Of a DNA stretch of 64,000 bases, positions 16,578-26,832 are shown one piece after another. Positions within the stretch are counted from its first letter, which is position 1. The number at the start of each line of letters is the position of its first letter. A program made the position numbers and the translations under genes. Source of the DNA: an uncultured bacterium (GTDB taxonomy: Bacteria; Bacillota; Clostridia; Lachnospirales; Lachnospiraceae); contig CANSLJ010000018.1 in NCBI GenBank assembly GCA_947647735.1, forward strand, positions 1 through 64,000, read 5' to 3'. The notes beneath the pieces were generated by a model. It saw nothing but the letters and a program-made list of their open reading frames with translations. It made no database searches and had not been told where the DNA came from.

Positions 16578-16982
16578 TTGGAAGGTACAAAAAATATAAA
16601 ACATTCTGAAAATGAATGGCACCTGACATCAGACCGTCCGGTCTTTATCCAGATCATGGAGAAACTGAAACTGGACATCGTAACCGGCATCTACCAGCCC
16701 GGCGATAAACTGCCGTCAGTGCGGGATCTTGCTGGCGAAGCAGCCGTCAATCCCAATACCATGCAGCGGGCTTTCTCGGAACTGGAACGGGAAGGGCTTG
16801 TCTACACACAGCGTACCAACGGCCGATTTATAACGGAGGATATCACCATGATCGATCAATTGAAAGAGCAGATGGCTTTGGATGCCATTTCCCAATTTTT
16901 AAAAAGTATGGAACAACTCGGATTTTCCGATGAGGAAACCATGAAGCTGATCAAAGAAGCTTTAAAGGAGGAGACAGCATGA
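16578..16982 (+). CDS. GntR family regulator, YtrA subfamily
   Basis: The 134-residue protein has an N-terminal winged helix (PVFIQIMEKLKLDIVTGIYQPGDKLPSVRDLA, then VNPNTMQRAFSELEREGLVY) and a short C-terminal helical tail instead of a ligand-binding domain, which is the YtrA type. These repress adjacent ABC transporter genes. The start is a TTG at 16578 with AAAGGAG upstream; no ATG exists before the DNA-binding domain. The stop overlaps the next start as ATGA. The ligand or stress signal is unknown. Confidence 0.88.
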   Translation: MEGTKNIKHSENEWHLTSDRPVFIQIMEKLKLDIVTGIYQPGDKLPSVRDLAGEAAVNPNTMQRAFSELEREGLVYTQRTNGRFITEDITMIDQLKEQMALDAISQFLKSMEQLGFSDEETMKLIKEALKEETA

Positions 16983-17677
16983 ACACATTGGTAACCTGTA
17001 AAGAGCTGACAAAAACCTACGGCAAAAAAACCGCCCTGAACCATGTCAGCCTGGAAATAGAAAGCGGCCATATCATCGGCCTGCTTGGACCTAACGGCAG
17101 CGGAAAGACCACCTTTATCAAACTGCTGAACGGACTGCTCACACCGACTTCCGGCGAGCTGTATGTGAAAAAACTGCCGGTAGGCATCGAGAGCAAAAAG
17201 ATCATCTCTTACCTGCCGGACCAGACCTATTTAAATATGAATAATACGGTACAGGATGTTCTCGACTATTTCGGTGCATTTTATGCGGATTTCGAGAAAG
17301 ACCGCGCATATCAGATGCTGGAGTCCCTCAAGATCAGCCCGAAAGACAAATTGAAATCCATGTCCAAAGGCACAAAAGAAAAAGTACAGCTCATCCTTGT
17401 TATGAGCAGGAGGGCGGAACTCTATGTACTGGATGAACCGATCGCAGGCGTAGATCCCGCCGCAAGAGATTATATTTTGCAGACCATCCTGACAAACTAT
17501 GATCCCGAGGCTTCCATTTTAATCTCAACCCATCTGATCTCTGACATCGAAAATATTCTGGATCAGGTGATCTTCATCAAAGAAGGTGAGATCTGCCTGC
17601 AGGCGTCTGTAGACGACATCCGCATGCAGCATCAGAAATCCATTGATGCTTTATTCAGGGAGGTATTTAAATGTTAG
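16979..17677 (+). CDS. ABC transporter ATP-binding protein
   Basis: The 232-residue nucleotide-binding domain has Walker A GLLGPNGSGKTTFIKLL (about residue 35), a signature-like SMSKGTKEKVQLILVMSR (about 123, diverged from LSGGQ), Walker B LYVLDEPIAGVDP and a switch His in ISTHLISD. This diverged signature is common in the YtrB/EcsA-type export subfamily. It overlaps the regulator upstream and the permease downstream, so the three form one operon. Confidence 0.92.
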   Translation: MNTLVTCKELTKTYGKKTALNHVSLEIESGHIIGLLGPNGSGKTTFIKLLNGLLTPTSGELYVKKLPVGIESKKIISYLPDQTYLNMNNTVQDVLDYFGAFYADFEKDRAYQMLESLKISPKDKLKSMSKGTKEKVQLILVMSRRAELYVLDEPIAGVDPAARDYILQTILTNYDPEASILISTHLISDIENILDQVIFIKEGEICLQASVDDIRMQHQKSIDALFREVFKC

Positions 17678-18483
17678 GAAAATTATTCAAATATGAATTC
17701 AAGCATACTTCAAAAACAATGTTTGTCACTTTTATCGTGCTCGCTGTCGCGACCATCGCGGGCTCCTTAGCCCTCTATCAGCTCGATCAGACCGGCATGG
17801 AAGGCACCTTTTTCTCCATTTTCAGCATGATCATGCTTGTCATCTACACGATTGCGATCATCGGCATCTACTGCGGAGATTTCATATATCTCTGTTACCA
17901 CTACCATAAGACCATGTATTCGTCGCAGGGCTACCTCACCCACACCCTTCCGGTTGCCCCTGCTGCCACGTTCAGTGTAAAAATACTGGTTTTCTTTATC
18001 TGGATGCTGATCTCGACAATTTTATCGGTACTGTCCCTGTTCGTCCTGCTTCAGGTGGGAACAGGTGGAGAATTTCTTCATGCTCTCCTTGATTTTTCCT
18101 GGCAGGGATTTTCTCAGGATGTCAGAGACATATTCGGTTTCTCAGCAGGCGTTTTTCTCATCATAGCCATTTTTGAGGGCCTTCTGAACCTCCTTTATAC
18201 CATCCTGTTCGTCACCGCCAGCATGGCGATCGGCCAGCTCTTCCAGAAAAACCGCGTGGCATTCAGTATCCTTGCCGGCTTCGGAATCTACATGGCCAAC
18301 CAGATCGTCAGCACCATTTTCCTGGTAGCCTGCGGCTACAGCACAAGAGCCTTCCTTGAAGGTGACTTCAGCAGCTTCATGTACAGCATTCTCGGGGGAA
18401 GCACTGCGATTACCGCAATCTTTCTGGCAGCTTTTTGCGGAATATGCATCTACATCAATAGAAAAAGACTGAACCTGGAGTAA
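17671..18483 (+). CDS. ABC transporter permease
   Basis: The 270-residue protein begins MLGKLFKYEFKHTSKTMF, the cytosolic amphipathic start typical of ABC-2-type permeases, followed by about six hydrophobic segments (near residues 18-36, 48-70, 100-125, 160-180, 190-215 and 240-265). It overlaps the ATPase gene by 7 bp and is expected to be its membrane partner. The substrate cannot be told from the sequence; YtrA-linked systems often respond to cell-wall stress. Confidence 0.85.
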   Translation: MLGKLFKYEFKHTSKTMFVTFIVLAVATIAGSLALYQLDQTGMEGTFFSIFSMIMLVIYTIAIIGIYCGDFIYLCYHYHKTMYSSQGYLTHTLPVAPAATFSVKILVFFIWMLISTILSVLSLFVLLQVGTGGEFLHALLDFSWQGFSQDVRDIFGFSAGVFLIIAIFEGLLNLLYTILFVTASMAIGQLFQKNRVAFSILAGFGIYMANQIVSTIFLVACGYSTRAFLEGDFSSFMYSILGGSTAITAIFLAAFCGICIYINRKRLNLE

Positions 18484-18527
18484 AAGTATTCTTACTCCGC
18501 CCTAAATTAATCACTGTAGAATTTAAA

Positions 18528-18560
18528 ATTCCAGCTTCATCCTAACATTGAAGCTGGAAT
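18528..18560 (+). terminator. hairpin after the GntR/ABC operon
   Basis: A 12-bp perfect stem ATTCCAGCTTCA/TGAAGCTGGAAT (18528-18539, 18549-18560) lies 44 bp past the permease stop. No strong T-run follows on the plus strand; on the minus strand it is followed by TTTAAATT, so it may also serve transcripts arriving from dnaJ. Confidence 0.55.
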
Positions 18561-18642
18561 ATAAATACTGAGTAAACCCTAAAATTATACTTTATTTCAA
18601 CTCAAATCTACAATTATAAACTACCAGTTATTGTCACAACCA

Positions 18643-18776
18643 GTCACAAGCGGCTATATATCCTGTGAAGACTGTAGAAAAACGTCGGTACTTGGCGAGG
18701 TATTCTCGAGCCTAGTCCCGCTACGTTTTTCTCCAAGCGAGAGCGCGTCTGAACAGGATATATAGCCGCTTGTGAC
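18643..18776. repeat. structured intergenic repeat, copy C (reverse orientation)
   Basis: Perfect 24-bp complementary arms (18643-18666 and 18753-18776) are followed inward by two mismatches and four further pairs. The core matches the reverse complement of copy A: an AAACG-YCGGY-AC stretch near 18680-18690, TCGAGCCTAGT (18706-18716) and CCGCT-ACGTTT (18718-18727). It lacks the inner AT-rich hairpin of copies A and B. The arms are unrelated to those of A and B. It fills most of the 313-bp gap between two convergent operons. Confidence 0.8.
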
Positions 18777-18796
18777 GTCCGTTACCAACACCCTAA

Positions 18797-19960
18797 TTAA
18801 AACAACTTCCTCTTCCTGCGTTTCCCGCCGCCATTCTCCGCATGCTTCTCCTCACTCGCCTGCTTCGCCGCATTCAGCGAATCCCCTGTCAGTTCATCAA
18901 ACTTCCTGAGCAGTTCCTTCGCCTCCGAGGAAAGCTTCTCCGGCGTCTGGATCACCAGCGTCACATAATGGTCACCGCGCACTTCCTTATTCCGGAGCGT
19001 CGGCACCCCTTTTCCTTTCAGCCGTACCTTCGTATCGGTCTGTGTGCCGGCTTTCACCTCATAGGCAACCCTGCCGTCCACCGTATCAACCAATACCTCA
19101 CCGCCCAGCGCCGCCACCGCATAGGAAACCGGCACAGTGGAGAAAATATTATAATCCTGACGCCGGAAGATCGGATGGCGCCCTACCACAACTTCCACTA
19201 AAACATCGCCTCTGGGACCGCCGTTTGTGCCGGGTTCCCCAAGGCCGCTCTTACGGATGCACTGCCCGTTGTCGATACCTGCCGGAATATCCATGGCAAA
19301 TTTCTTTCGCATCGGTACATAACCCGAACCGTGACAATCCTGACATCTCTCCTTGATGATCTTACCTGTCCCGCGGCAATCCGGACAGGTCTGAATATTT
19401 CTGACCGTGCCGAAGAAGGACTGAGAAGTCATCACCACCTGTCCCTTTCCGCCGCACTTTGAACAGGTTTCAGGACTCGTACCCGGCTTTGCGCCGCTGC
19501 CGTGGCAGGTCTTACACTCTTCCTTCACGCTCAGTTCCAGTTCTTTTGTACAGCCAAATACGGCCTCCTCAAAGCTGATGCGCACAGAAGTACGGATATT
19601 GGCTCCCTGCATCGGTCCATTGCCGCCCCTTCTGCCTCTGCCGCCGCCAAACAGATCTCCGAAAAGATCACCGAAGATATCACCGAAGTCCATGCCGCTG
19701 AAATCAAAGCCGCCGGCTCCGCCTGCGCCGTCAAAAGCCGCATGCCCGAACTGGTCATACTGCCTCCGTTTTTCGGGATCGCTAAGTACCGCATACGCCT
19801 CTGAAGCCTCTTTAAATTTCTTCTCCGCCTCGGCATCCCCCGGGTTCATGTCCGGATGATACTTTTTCGCGAGCACTCTGTATGCTTTTTTCAGTGCCGC
19901 ATCGTCCGCATTCTTATCAACGCCGAGCACCTCATAATAATCTCTTTTCTGTTCAGCCAT
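18797..19960 (-). CDS. dnaJ: chaperone DnaJ
   Basis: The 387-residue type I J-protein stimulates DnaK ATP hydrolysis and binds unfolded substrates. The J domain carries the HPD motif in [11 protein letters not shown] (about residue 35). A Gly/Phe-rich region with [19 protein letters not shown] follows. The zinc region has four CxxCxGxG repeats ([32 protein letters not shown], about residues 150-215). It ends in a basic [11 protein letters not shown] tail. It is the last gene of the hrcA operon. Confidence 0.97.
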   Translation of the reverse strand: MAEQKRDYYEVLGVDKNADDAALKKAYRVLAKKYHPDMNPGDAEAEKKFKEASEAYAVLSDPEKRRQYDQFGHAAFDGAGGAGGFDFSGMDFGDIFGDLFGDLFGGGRGRRGGNGPMQGANIRTSVRISFEEAVFGCTKELELSVKEECKTCHGSGAKPGTSPETCSKCGGKGQVVMTSQSFFGTVRNIQTCPDCRGTGKIIKERCQDCHGSGYVPMRKKFAMDIPAGIDNGQCIRKSGLGEPGTNGGPRGDVLVEVVVGRHPIFRRQDYNIFSTVPVSYAVAALGGEVLVDTVDGRVAYEVKAGTQTDTKVRLKGKGVPTLRNKEVRGDHYVTLVIQTPEKLSSEAKELLRKFDELTGDSLNAAKQASEEKHAENGGGKRRKRKLF

Positions 19961-20007
19961 GCCTCTAACCTCTATTCCAGTTTGCTATTCTAATGTATAT
20001 AAACCCG

Positions 20008-20044
20008 AAAAGATTTACGGGCGATTCTGTTTCGTCCGTAAATC
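20008..20044 (-). terminator. hairpin between dnaK and dnaJ
   Basis: GATTTACGGGCGA (20012-20024) pairs with TCGTCCGTAAATC (20032-20044) with one mismatch. On the minus strand it is followed by TTTT. It lies 33 bp after dnaK and could act as a partial terminator or mRNA stabiliser that keeps DnaK above DnaJ. Confidence 0.55.
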
Positions 20045-20076
20045 ATTTCGTGCATAAGCTGTTTTATAAGCTGTTT

Positions 20077-21987
<1,911 letters not shown>

Positions 21988-22030
21988 CTATCTGAAACAT
22001 TTTATATTGATATAAATTGTTATGAATAAA

Positions 22031-22726
22031 CTAATTGACTACCGCCACCATGCTGTGCCTCACCACGCCGTCCCGATAAGTATAGCCCTTCATCAGTTCC
22101 TGTGCGATCACGCCGGATTCATACTCCTCGCTCTCCACCTGCATCACCGCATTATGGAGATTCGGATCAAACTCCTTCCCGACAGCTTCGATCGGCTTTA
22201 CGCCCAGATTATCCAGCTCTGTCAGAAGCTGCTTATATACCATCTGCATCCCCGCTGCAAAAGGCGCTTCTTTCTCTTCCTCCGAAAGCCCCGAAAGCCC
22301 TCTCTCAAAGTTATCCACCACAGGAAGCACTTTTTCGATCACGCTCTTCGCTCCGACTTCAAACATCGCGGATTTTTCTTTTTCCGTCCGGTTTCTGAAG
22401 TTCTCAAACTCCGCGAGCTGGCGTTTTACTTTATCTTCCAGTTCCCCGATCTTTTCATTCAGGGCATCTGTCTTCTTCTCTTCCTTACTCTTTCTGCGGA
22501 ATCCCTTTTTCTCCTTTTCCTTACCGTTCTTCTCCTCATCCTGCGAAGATTCCTTCTCTTCCGCCGGGTTCTCCTCCCCTGCTTCCTCCGCATCCTGCCG
22601 GGTATCTTCCTGTTCCTTCTCCGCCGTTTCAGCTTCCGGAACCTCCCCCGCCGCATCCTCAGCAGTCTTTTCCAGTTCTTCCTCTGAGATCACTACATCT
22701 TTTTCCTTTTCTGCCACGATCCTCAT
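22031..22726 (-). CDS. grpE: nucleotide exchange factor GrpE
   Basis: The 231-residue protein exchanges ADP on DnaK. The conserved part starts near residue 95 (long coiled coil KRQLAEFENFRNRTEKEK) and ends with the beta domain (GKEFDPNLHNAVMQVE, GYTYRDGVVRHSMVAVVN). The first 90 residues are a low-complexity Glu/Lys/Ala-rich segment, long for the family and probably disordered. The annotated ATG has a poorly spaced AAAGG; a GTG three codons later with GAGG upstream is an alternative start. Confidence 0.95.
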   Translation of the reverse strand: MRIVAEKEKDVVISEEELEKTAEDAAGEVPEAETAEKEQEDTRQDAEEAGEENPAEEKESSQDEEKNGKEKEKKGFRRKSKEEKKTDALNEKIGELEDKVKRQLAEFENFRNRTEKEKSAMFEVGAKSVIEKVLPVVDNFERGLSGLSEEEKEAPFAAGMQMVYKQLLTELDNLGVKPIEAVGKEFDPNLHNAVMQVESEEYESGVIAQELMKGYTYRDGVVRHSMVAVVN

Positions 22727-22766
22727 TCCTTTCTAACTCTATGGATAACGATACTTTCATGTTTTG

Positions 22767-23792
22767 TCACATGTCATATAACTGATCTATCTGTTTTTTC
22801 ATCGTCTTCAACGCATCCACGACCTTCTCATAGTCCATCCGCTTCGGCCCGATCACGCCTATCGTTCCTTTCATACCGGAACCGAGTTCATAGGTTGCCG
22901 TAACCACGCTGCAGTCCTTCATATTTGCCATCGGCGTCTCCTCCCCGATGTAGACCTGAATGCCCGTGTTCTTCTCATCTGTCAATGTGCCCTGCACCAG
23001 CTCCGTCAACTGTTTCTTTTCCTCAAAAGCCGAGATCAGCTCACTGGCACGCTGCCCGTCCGAAAGTTCCGGATAGCGGAAAATATTATTGGCACCGCTG
23101 GTGTAGATCTGAAGATCCTCATCCGCCCGGATGGCTTCCGCCACCGCATCGATCACATCGCTGACGATCTCGCTGTGAATGCCCGCCGTCTGCTTCATCG
23201 CCGCTATCATGCCGAGCGTGATCTCCTCGATAGACAATCCGTTTAAATTCGTATTGAGCAGCATGTTCAGCTTCAGGATCGTCTCATCGTCCAGCGCTTC
23301 CTCCACCTCCAGGATCTGATTGCGGATCACATTTCCCTCCGCCACGATCACTGCCAGAAGCTGTCTCTCATCCACTCTGGAGAGCTGGATAAACTTTACT
23401 TTATTGTGATGCACGCTCGGAGCGGAGATCAGCGTGGCATAGTTCGTGTTATTCGCAAGCACCCTTGCCACCTGTTTCAGAAGATGCTCCATCTTATCTT
23501 CTTTTTCCAGAAGCAGATTTTTCATCTCCTCCACTTCTTTTTCCTTCTCCAGCATCATGTTATCCACATATAAGCGATAACCTTTGTCGGACGGGATCCG
23601 TCCCGCCGAAGTATGGGGCTGCAGGATATATCCCAGCTCCTCCAGATCCGCCATCTCGTTGCGGATGGTCGCGGAACTTAAGTTTAAATCGGTGTACTTG
23701 GAGATCGTCCGGCTTCCCACCGGCTCTCCGGTCTCAAGATAGTTGCGGATAACAGCCTGCAGAATTTTCAGTTTTCTGTCGTCTAATTCCAT
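22767..23792 (-). CDS. hrcA: heat-inducible transcription repressor HrcA
   Basis: The 341-residue repressor has an N-terminal winged helix (ILQAVIRNYLETGEPVGSRTISK, LSSATIRNEMADLEELGYI) and a C-terminal HrcA domain. It binds CIRCE elements and releases them on heat shock when GroEL is occupied. It is the first gene of hrcA-grpE-dnaK-dnaJ and has a perfect CIRCE about 90 bp upstream, so it represses its own operon. An AGGAGGG site precedes the ATG. Confidence 0.97.
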   Translation of the reverse strand: MELDDRKLKILQAVIRNYLETGEPVGSRTISKYTDLNLSSATIRNEMADLEELGYILQPHTSAGRIPSDKGYRLYVDNMMLEKEKEVEEMKNLLLEKEDKMEHLLKQVARVLANNTNYATLISAPSVHHNKVKFIQLSRVDERQLLAVIVAEGNVIRNQILEVEEALDDETILKLNMLLNTNLNGLSIEEITLGMIAAMKQTAGIHSEIVSDVIDAVAEAIRADEDLQIYTSGANNIFRYPELSDGQRASELISAFEEKKQLTELVQGTLTDEKNTGIQVYIGEETPMANMKDCSVVTATYELGSGMKGTIGVIGPKRMDYEKVVDALKTMKKQIDQLYDM

Positions 23793-23883
23793 TGCTATTA
23801 TTATCCCTCCTATCCTATTTTCCCCATATTCTTTCCATGATATTATCTATCTTATAATAGAGTATGCAGTTTTTTAAAATCTG

Positions 23884-23910
23884 TTAGCACTCAATCTTCA
23901 AGAGTGCTAA
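23884..23910 (-). promoter_or_regulatory. CIRCE operator
   Basis: TTAGCACTC-N9-GAGTGCTAA (23884-23892 and 23902-23910) is a perfect match to the CIRCE consensus for HrcA binding. It lies between the promoter and hrcA. Confidence 0.97.
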
Positions 23911-23924
23911 CATCTTCTTAACAT

Positions 23925-23954
23925 AAAATATCACTTACCCCTCATCATGTCAAT
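23925..23954 (-). promoter_or_regulatory. promoter of the hrcA operon
   Basis: On the minus strand TTGACA (23949-23954) and TATTTT (23925-23930) are spaced by 18 bp, just upstream of CIRCE. Transcription would start close to the operator, as is usual for HrcA regulation. Confidence 0.6.
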
Positions 23955-23979
23955 TGATTTTTCCAAATTAATTCTAAAA

Positions 23980-24030
23980 TAATAATAAAATAACGGGCGG
24001 GAGATCCTGTTGCAGCGATCTCCCGCCCGT
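23980..24030 (-). terminator. Rho-independent terminator downstream of araA
   Basis: A 13-bp perfect stem ACGGGCGGGAGAT (23993-24005 with 24018-24030) is followed on the minus strand by TATTTTATTATTATT. It lies about 120 bp after araA, beyond two further hairpins. Confidence 0.8.
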
Positions 24031-24063
24031 CACATTTCTTTATTTATATATCTGCCGGATCAA

Positions 24064-24145
24064 ATCATGTCCTCCGGACATGATGCGCTTCGCGATGCAC
24101 ACTCGCTTCGCTCGGCGCCGATATAATATCTGACGATATTATATC
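24064..24145. repeat. two perfect hairpins downstream of araA
   Basis: A 9-bp stem ATCATGTCC/GGACATGAT (24064-24084, 3-base loop) and an 11-bp AT-rich stem GATATAATATC/GATATTATATC (24120-24145, 4-base loop) lie between the araA stop and its terminator. The segment between contains GCGC-bounded repeats of CGCTTCGC. The function is unknown. Confidence 0.7.
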
Positions 24146-24148
24146 TTC

Positions 24149-25645
24149 TCAGCGATACACCGCCGCATTCCACTTCAACTCATTCTTGAAGTTCCGGATC
24201 GTCGTATCCGCCCCGATGATCACGCTCTCAATACCCATCGCATCCGCCCAGTCTGCCATCTGTTCGGAAGTCAGGTCATAGGAGAATGCCGTATGGTGTG
24301 CGCCGCCTGCCAGGATCCATGCCTCCGCTCCTGTATACAGGTTCGGCCTGGGCTCCCAGAAATTGGTTGCCACCGGCAGCTTCGGCATCGGTTTCTCCAC
24401 CTTCTTACAGTCCACCTCATTGATGATCAGACGGAAGCGTGTTCCGAGATCCACCAGAGATGTCGCGATACCGGGACCTTCTTTTGAAGTAAATACAAGC
24501 CTTGCCGGATCCTCTCTGTCACCCATGGACAACGGCTGACACTTGATGCTGATCGGGCCTTCCGCGATGGACGGACAGATCTCCAGCATATGTGCCTGCA
24601 AAATCCCCTCTTTGCCTTTTACAAGGTTATAAGTATAATCCTCCAGCATGGAAGTACCCTTCGCGTCCTTCATACCGGATGTCATCAGCTTCATAATGCG
24701 CACCATGGCAGCTACCTTCCAGTCGCCCTCCGCGCCGAAGCCGTACCCTTTTTCTTCCAGCCTCTGGATCGCCAGCCCCGGAAGCTGCTTTAAGGCGCCG
24801 AGATCACCGAAATGGGTTACGATCGCCTGATAATTTTTCTCCTCCAGGAATCTCTCAAAGCCGAGCTCGATCTGTGCCTGCACCGCCACATGGCGCCTGA
24901 ACTCCGCGGGATCTCTGCCTTCCAGCAGGATCTCATACTTATCATAATACTCGTCCACCAGCGCATTGGTATCGGACTCGGAAACCGCACCCACTGCCTC
25001 CGCGATCTCATTCACGGGGTAAGTGTCAACTTCCCAGCCGAATTTCAGCTGCGCTTCCACCTTGTCACCCTCGGTAACCGCTACATTCCGCATATTATCG
25101 GCAACACGCATTACTCTGACATGACTGCTCTCGATCACACCGATGGCTGTCCGCATCCAGGAAGCGATCCGCTCCTGCACATTCTTATCGGACCAGTGCC
25201 CCATGACAACCTTTCTCTCGATACCCATACGGCTTACGATATATCCGTATTCCCTGTCGCCGTGCGCCGCCTGATTCTCATTCATGAAATCCATGTCAAT
25301 GGTATCATAGGGAATCTCCTCGTTAAACTGCGTATGCAGATGCAAAAGCGGCTTTCTGTACTCCTGCAGCCCGAGGATCCATGACTTCGCCGGGGAGAAA
25401 GTATGCATCCACGTGATAACGCCCGCACAGTCCTCATCCATGTTCGCTTCGTTAAATGTCTTTCTGATCAGCTCGTTTGTGATCAGTGTCGGTTTCCAGA
25501 CCACCTCAAAAGGCAGGATTCCCGACTTGTTCAATTCTTCCACGATGATCTGGGAATGCTTTGCCACCTTTTTCAGGCACTCATCACCATAAAGGTCCTG
25601 GGAGCCCGTACAAAACCAGAATTTGTAACTCTTTACTGCTTTCAT
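24149..25645 (-). CDS. araA: L-arabinose isomerase
   Basis: The roughly 498-residue enzyme converts L-arabinose to L-ribulose in the cytoplasm. Metal-site residues expected for AraA are seen: Glu in GFGAEGDWKVAAMVRIMK, Glu in MLEDYTYNL, His in AHMLEICPSI and His in GGAHHTAFSYDL. The N-terminus KSYKFWFCTGSQDLYGDE is characteristic. The ATG at 25645 has CGGAGGG upstream; the open frame extends 36 codons further but without a site. No araB or araD lies nearby. The mgl operon upstream has its own terminator, so araA is probably transcribed separately. D-galactose is also a known side substrate of AraA enzymes. Confidence 0.96.
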   Translation of the reverse strand: MKAVKSYKFWFCTGSQDLYGDECLKKVAKHSQIIVEELNKSGILPFEVVWKPTLITNELIRKTFNEANMDEDCAGVITWMHTFSPAKSWILGLQEYRKPLLHLHTQFNEEIPYDTIDMDFMNENQAAHGDREYGYIVSRMGIERKVVMGHWSDKNVQERIASWMRTAIGVIESSHVRVMRVADNMRNVAVTEGDKVEAQLKFGWEVDTYPVNEIAEAVGAVSESDTNALVDEYYDKYEILLEGRDPAEFRRHVAVQAQIELGFERFLEEKNYQAIVTHFGDLGALKQLPGLAIQRLEEKGYGFGAEGDWKVAAMVRIMKLMTSGMKDAKGTSMLEDYTYNLVKGKEGILQAHMLEICPSIAEGPISIKCQPLSMGDREDPARLVFTSKEGPGIATSLVDLGTRFRLIINEVDCKKVEKPMPKLPVATNFWEPRPNLYTGAEAWILAGGAHHTAFSYDLTSEQMADWADAMGIESVIIGADTTIRNFKNELKWNAAVYR

Positions 25646-25751
25646 TGATATTACCCTCCGTTTTCTGTATTGCTCTCCCGTTTCCTGTTTCTTTATTCTT
25701 CTGCACATTCTATTATAAACAATATCTGATACTCTTTCAATAAAAAGTCGC

Positions 25752-25792
25752 AAAAACAGGCGGCATCTCTCCCTCCGCAGGAAAATGCCGCC
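25752..25792 (-). terminator. Rho-independent terminator of the mgl operon
   Basis: GGCGGCAT (25759-25766) pairs with ATGCCGCC (25785-25792). On the minus strand the stem is followed by TGTTTTTG. It lies 40 bp after mglC and about 107 bp before the araA start codon. Confidence 0.75.
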
Positions 25793-25831
25793 CGTTGTTT
25801 TCTTAACTTATATAAGCTTTGATCACCGCAA

Positions 25832-26815
25832 TTATTTCTTCTGTAAATATTTTCTCAGGTCGAGTGCAACTGCGATCACGATCACAAGACCCTGTGCAAT
25901 GTATGTATAAGCCGGGTCCACACCAAGGAACTGGAGACAGATCTTCAGGATCTCAAATACCAGTACACCGATCAGGATACCGCCCACTCTACCGACACCA
26001 CCGTTTGCGGATACGCCGCCGATGGTACATGCCGCAATAGCTTCCAGCTCATAGCCCATACCGGTTGCCGTGGAAGCGCCGCCTGCCTTTGCGCCTACCA
26101 GGAAACCTGCCAGAGCGTACATGCAGCCTGCCAGAATATAAATACGGATCAGGGAAGCCCGTACATTGACACCCGCAACCTGTGCCGCATTTTCATTACC
26201 ACCGATCGCATACATATATTTACCATGTCTGGTCTTATTGTACAGGAACCAGAAATATGCGCCGATCGCCACCGCGAAGATCATCAGATAGGGGATCGGT
26301 CCAAAGGAGCCGCTTGCAATAGACAGATAGCTCTTCTTATAACCGCCCATCGGCTGGTTGTCAGTGATCAGGGAACAAAGTCCGTAAATGATCGTCTGCA
26401 TGCCCAGTGTTGCGATGAAAGGCGGAACTTTCAGTATGGAAACCACAACGCCGTTTACCGCGCCGAAACATCCCATAATGAACATAACGATCAAAAGCGC
26501 CACCGGCCACGGTATATCCGGCATCCACGGCAGCATACGTGCCGAATAGTCTATACTCTGCAGCATCATAGCAGAAAGACATGCCGCCAGACCTACTGCA
26601 CGGCCTGCAGAAAGATCAGTACCTTTGGTGATCAGACAGCCTGATACGCCACAGGCGATGATGAAACGCGGGGACACATTCAATACCAGATTCTTAAAAT
26701 TGTTTATGGTAAAGAAATTATCTGTCGTACATCCCGTCAGAATCGCCAACAGCAGAATCAGGATGATGATCGCATTATTGGATAAAAACTTTTTGATATC
26801 AAATGATTTTTGCAT
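25832..26815 (-). CDS. mglC: galactose/methyl-galactoside ABC transporter permease
   Basis: The 327-residue, multi-spanning protein aligns with E. coli MglC throughout: GVSGCLITKGTDLSAGRAVGLAA (about residue 57), LKVPPFIATLGMQTIIYG, YAIGGNENAAQVAGVNV and ELEAIAACTIGGVSANGGVG (the permease loop that contacts the ATPase). It forms the membrane channel of an MglBAC-type importer and is last in mglB-mglA-mglC, 17 bp after mglA. Confidence 0.92.
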   Translation of the reverse strand: MQKSFDIKKFLSNNAIIILILLLAILTGCTTDNFFTINNFKNLVLNVSPRFIIACGVSGCLITKGTDLSAGRAVGLAACLSAMMLQSIDYSARMLPWMPDIPWPVALLIVMFIMGCFGAVNGVVVSILKVPPFIATLGMQTIIYGLCSLITDNQPMGGYKKSYLSIASGSFGPIPYLMIFAVAIGAYFWFLYNKTRHGKYMYAIGGNENAAQVAGVNVRASLIRIYILAGCMYALAGFLVGAKAGGASTATGMGYELEAIAACTIGGVSANGGVGRVGGILIGVLVFEILKICLQFLGVDPAYTYIAQGLVIVIAVALDLRKYLQKK

Positions 26816-26832
26816 AATACTCTTCTCCCTCC

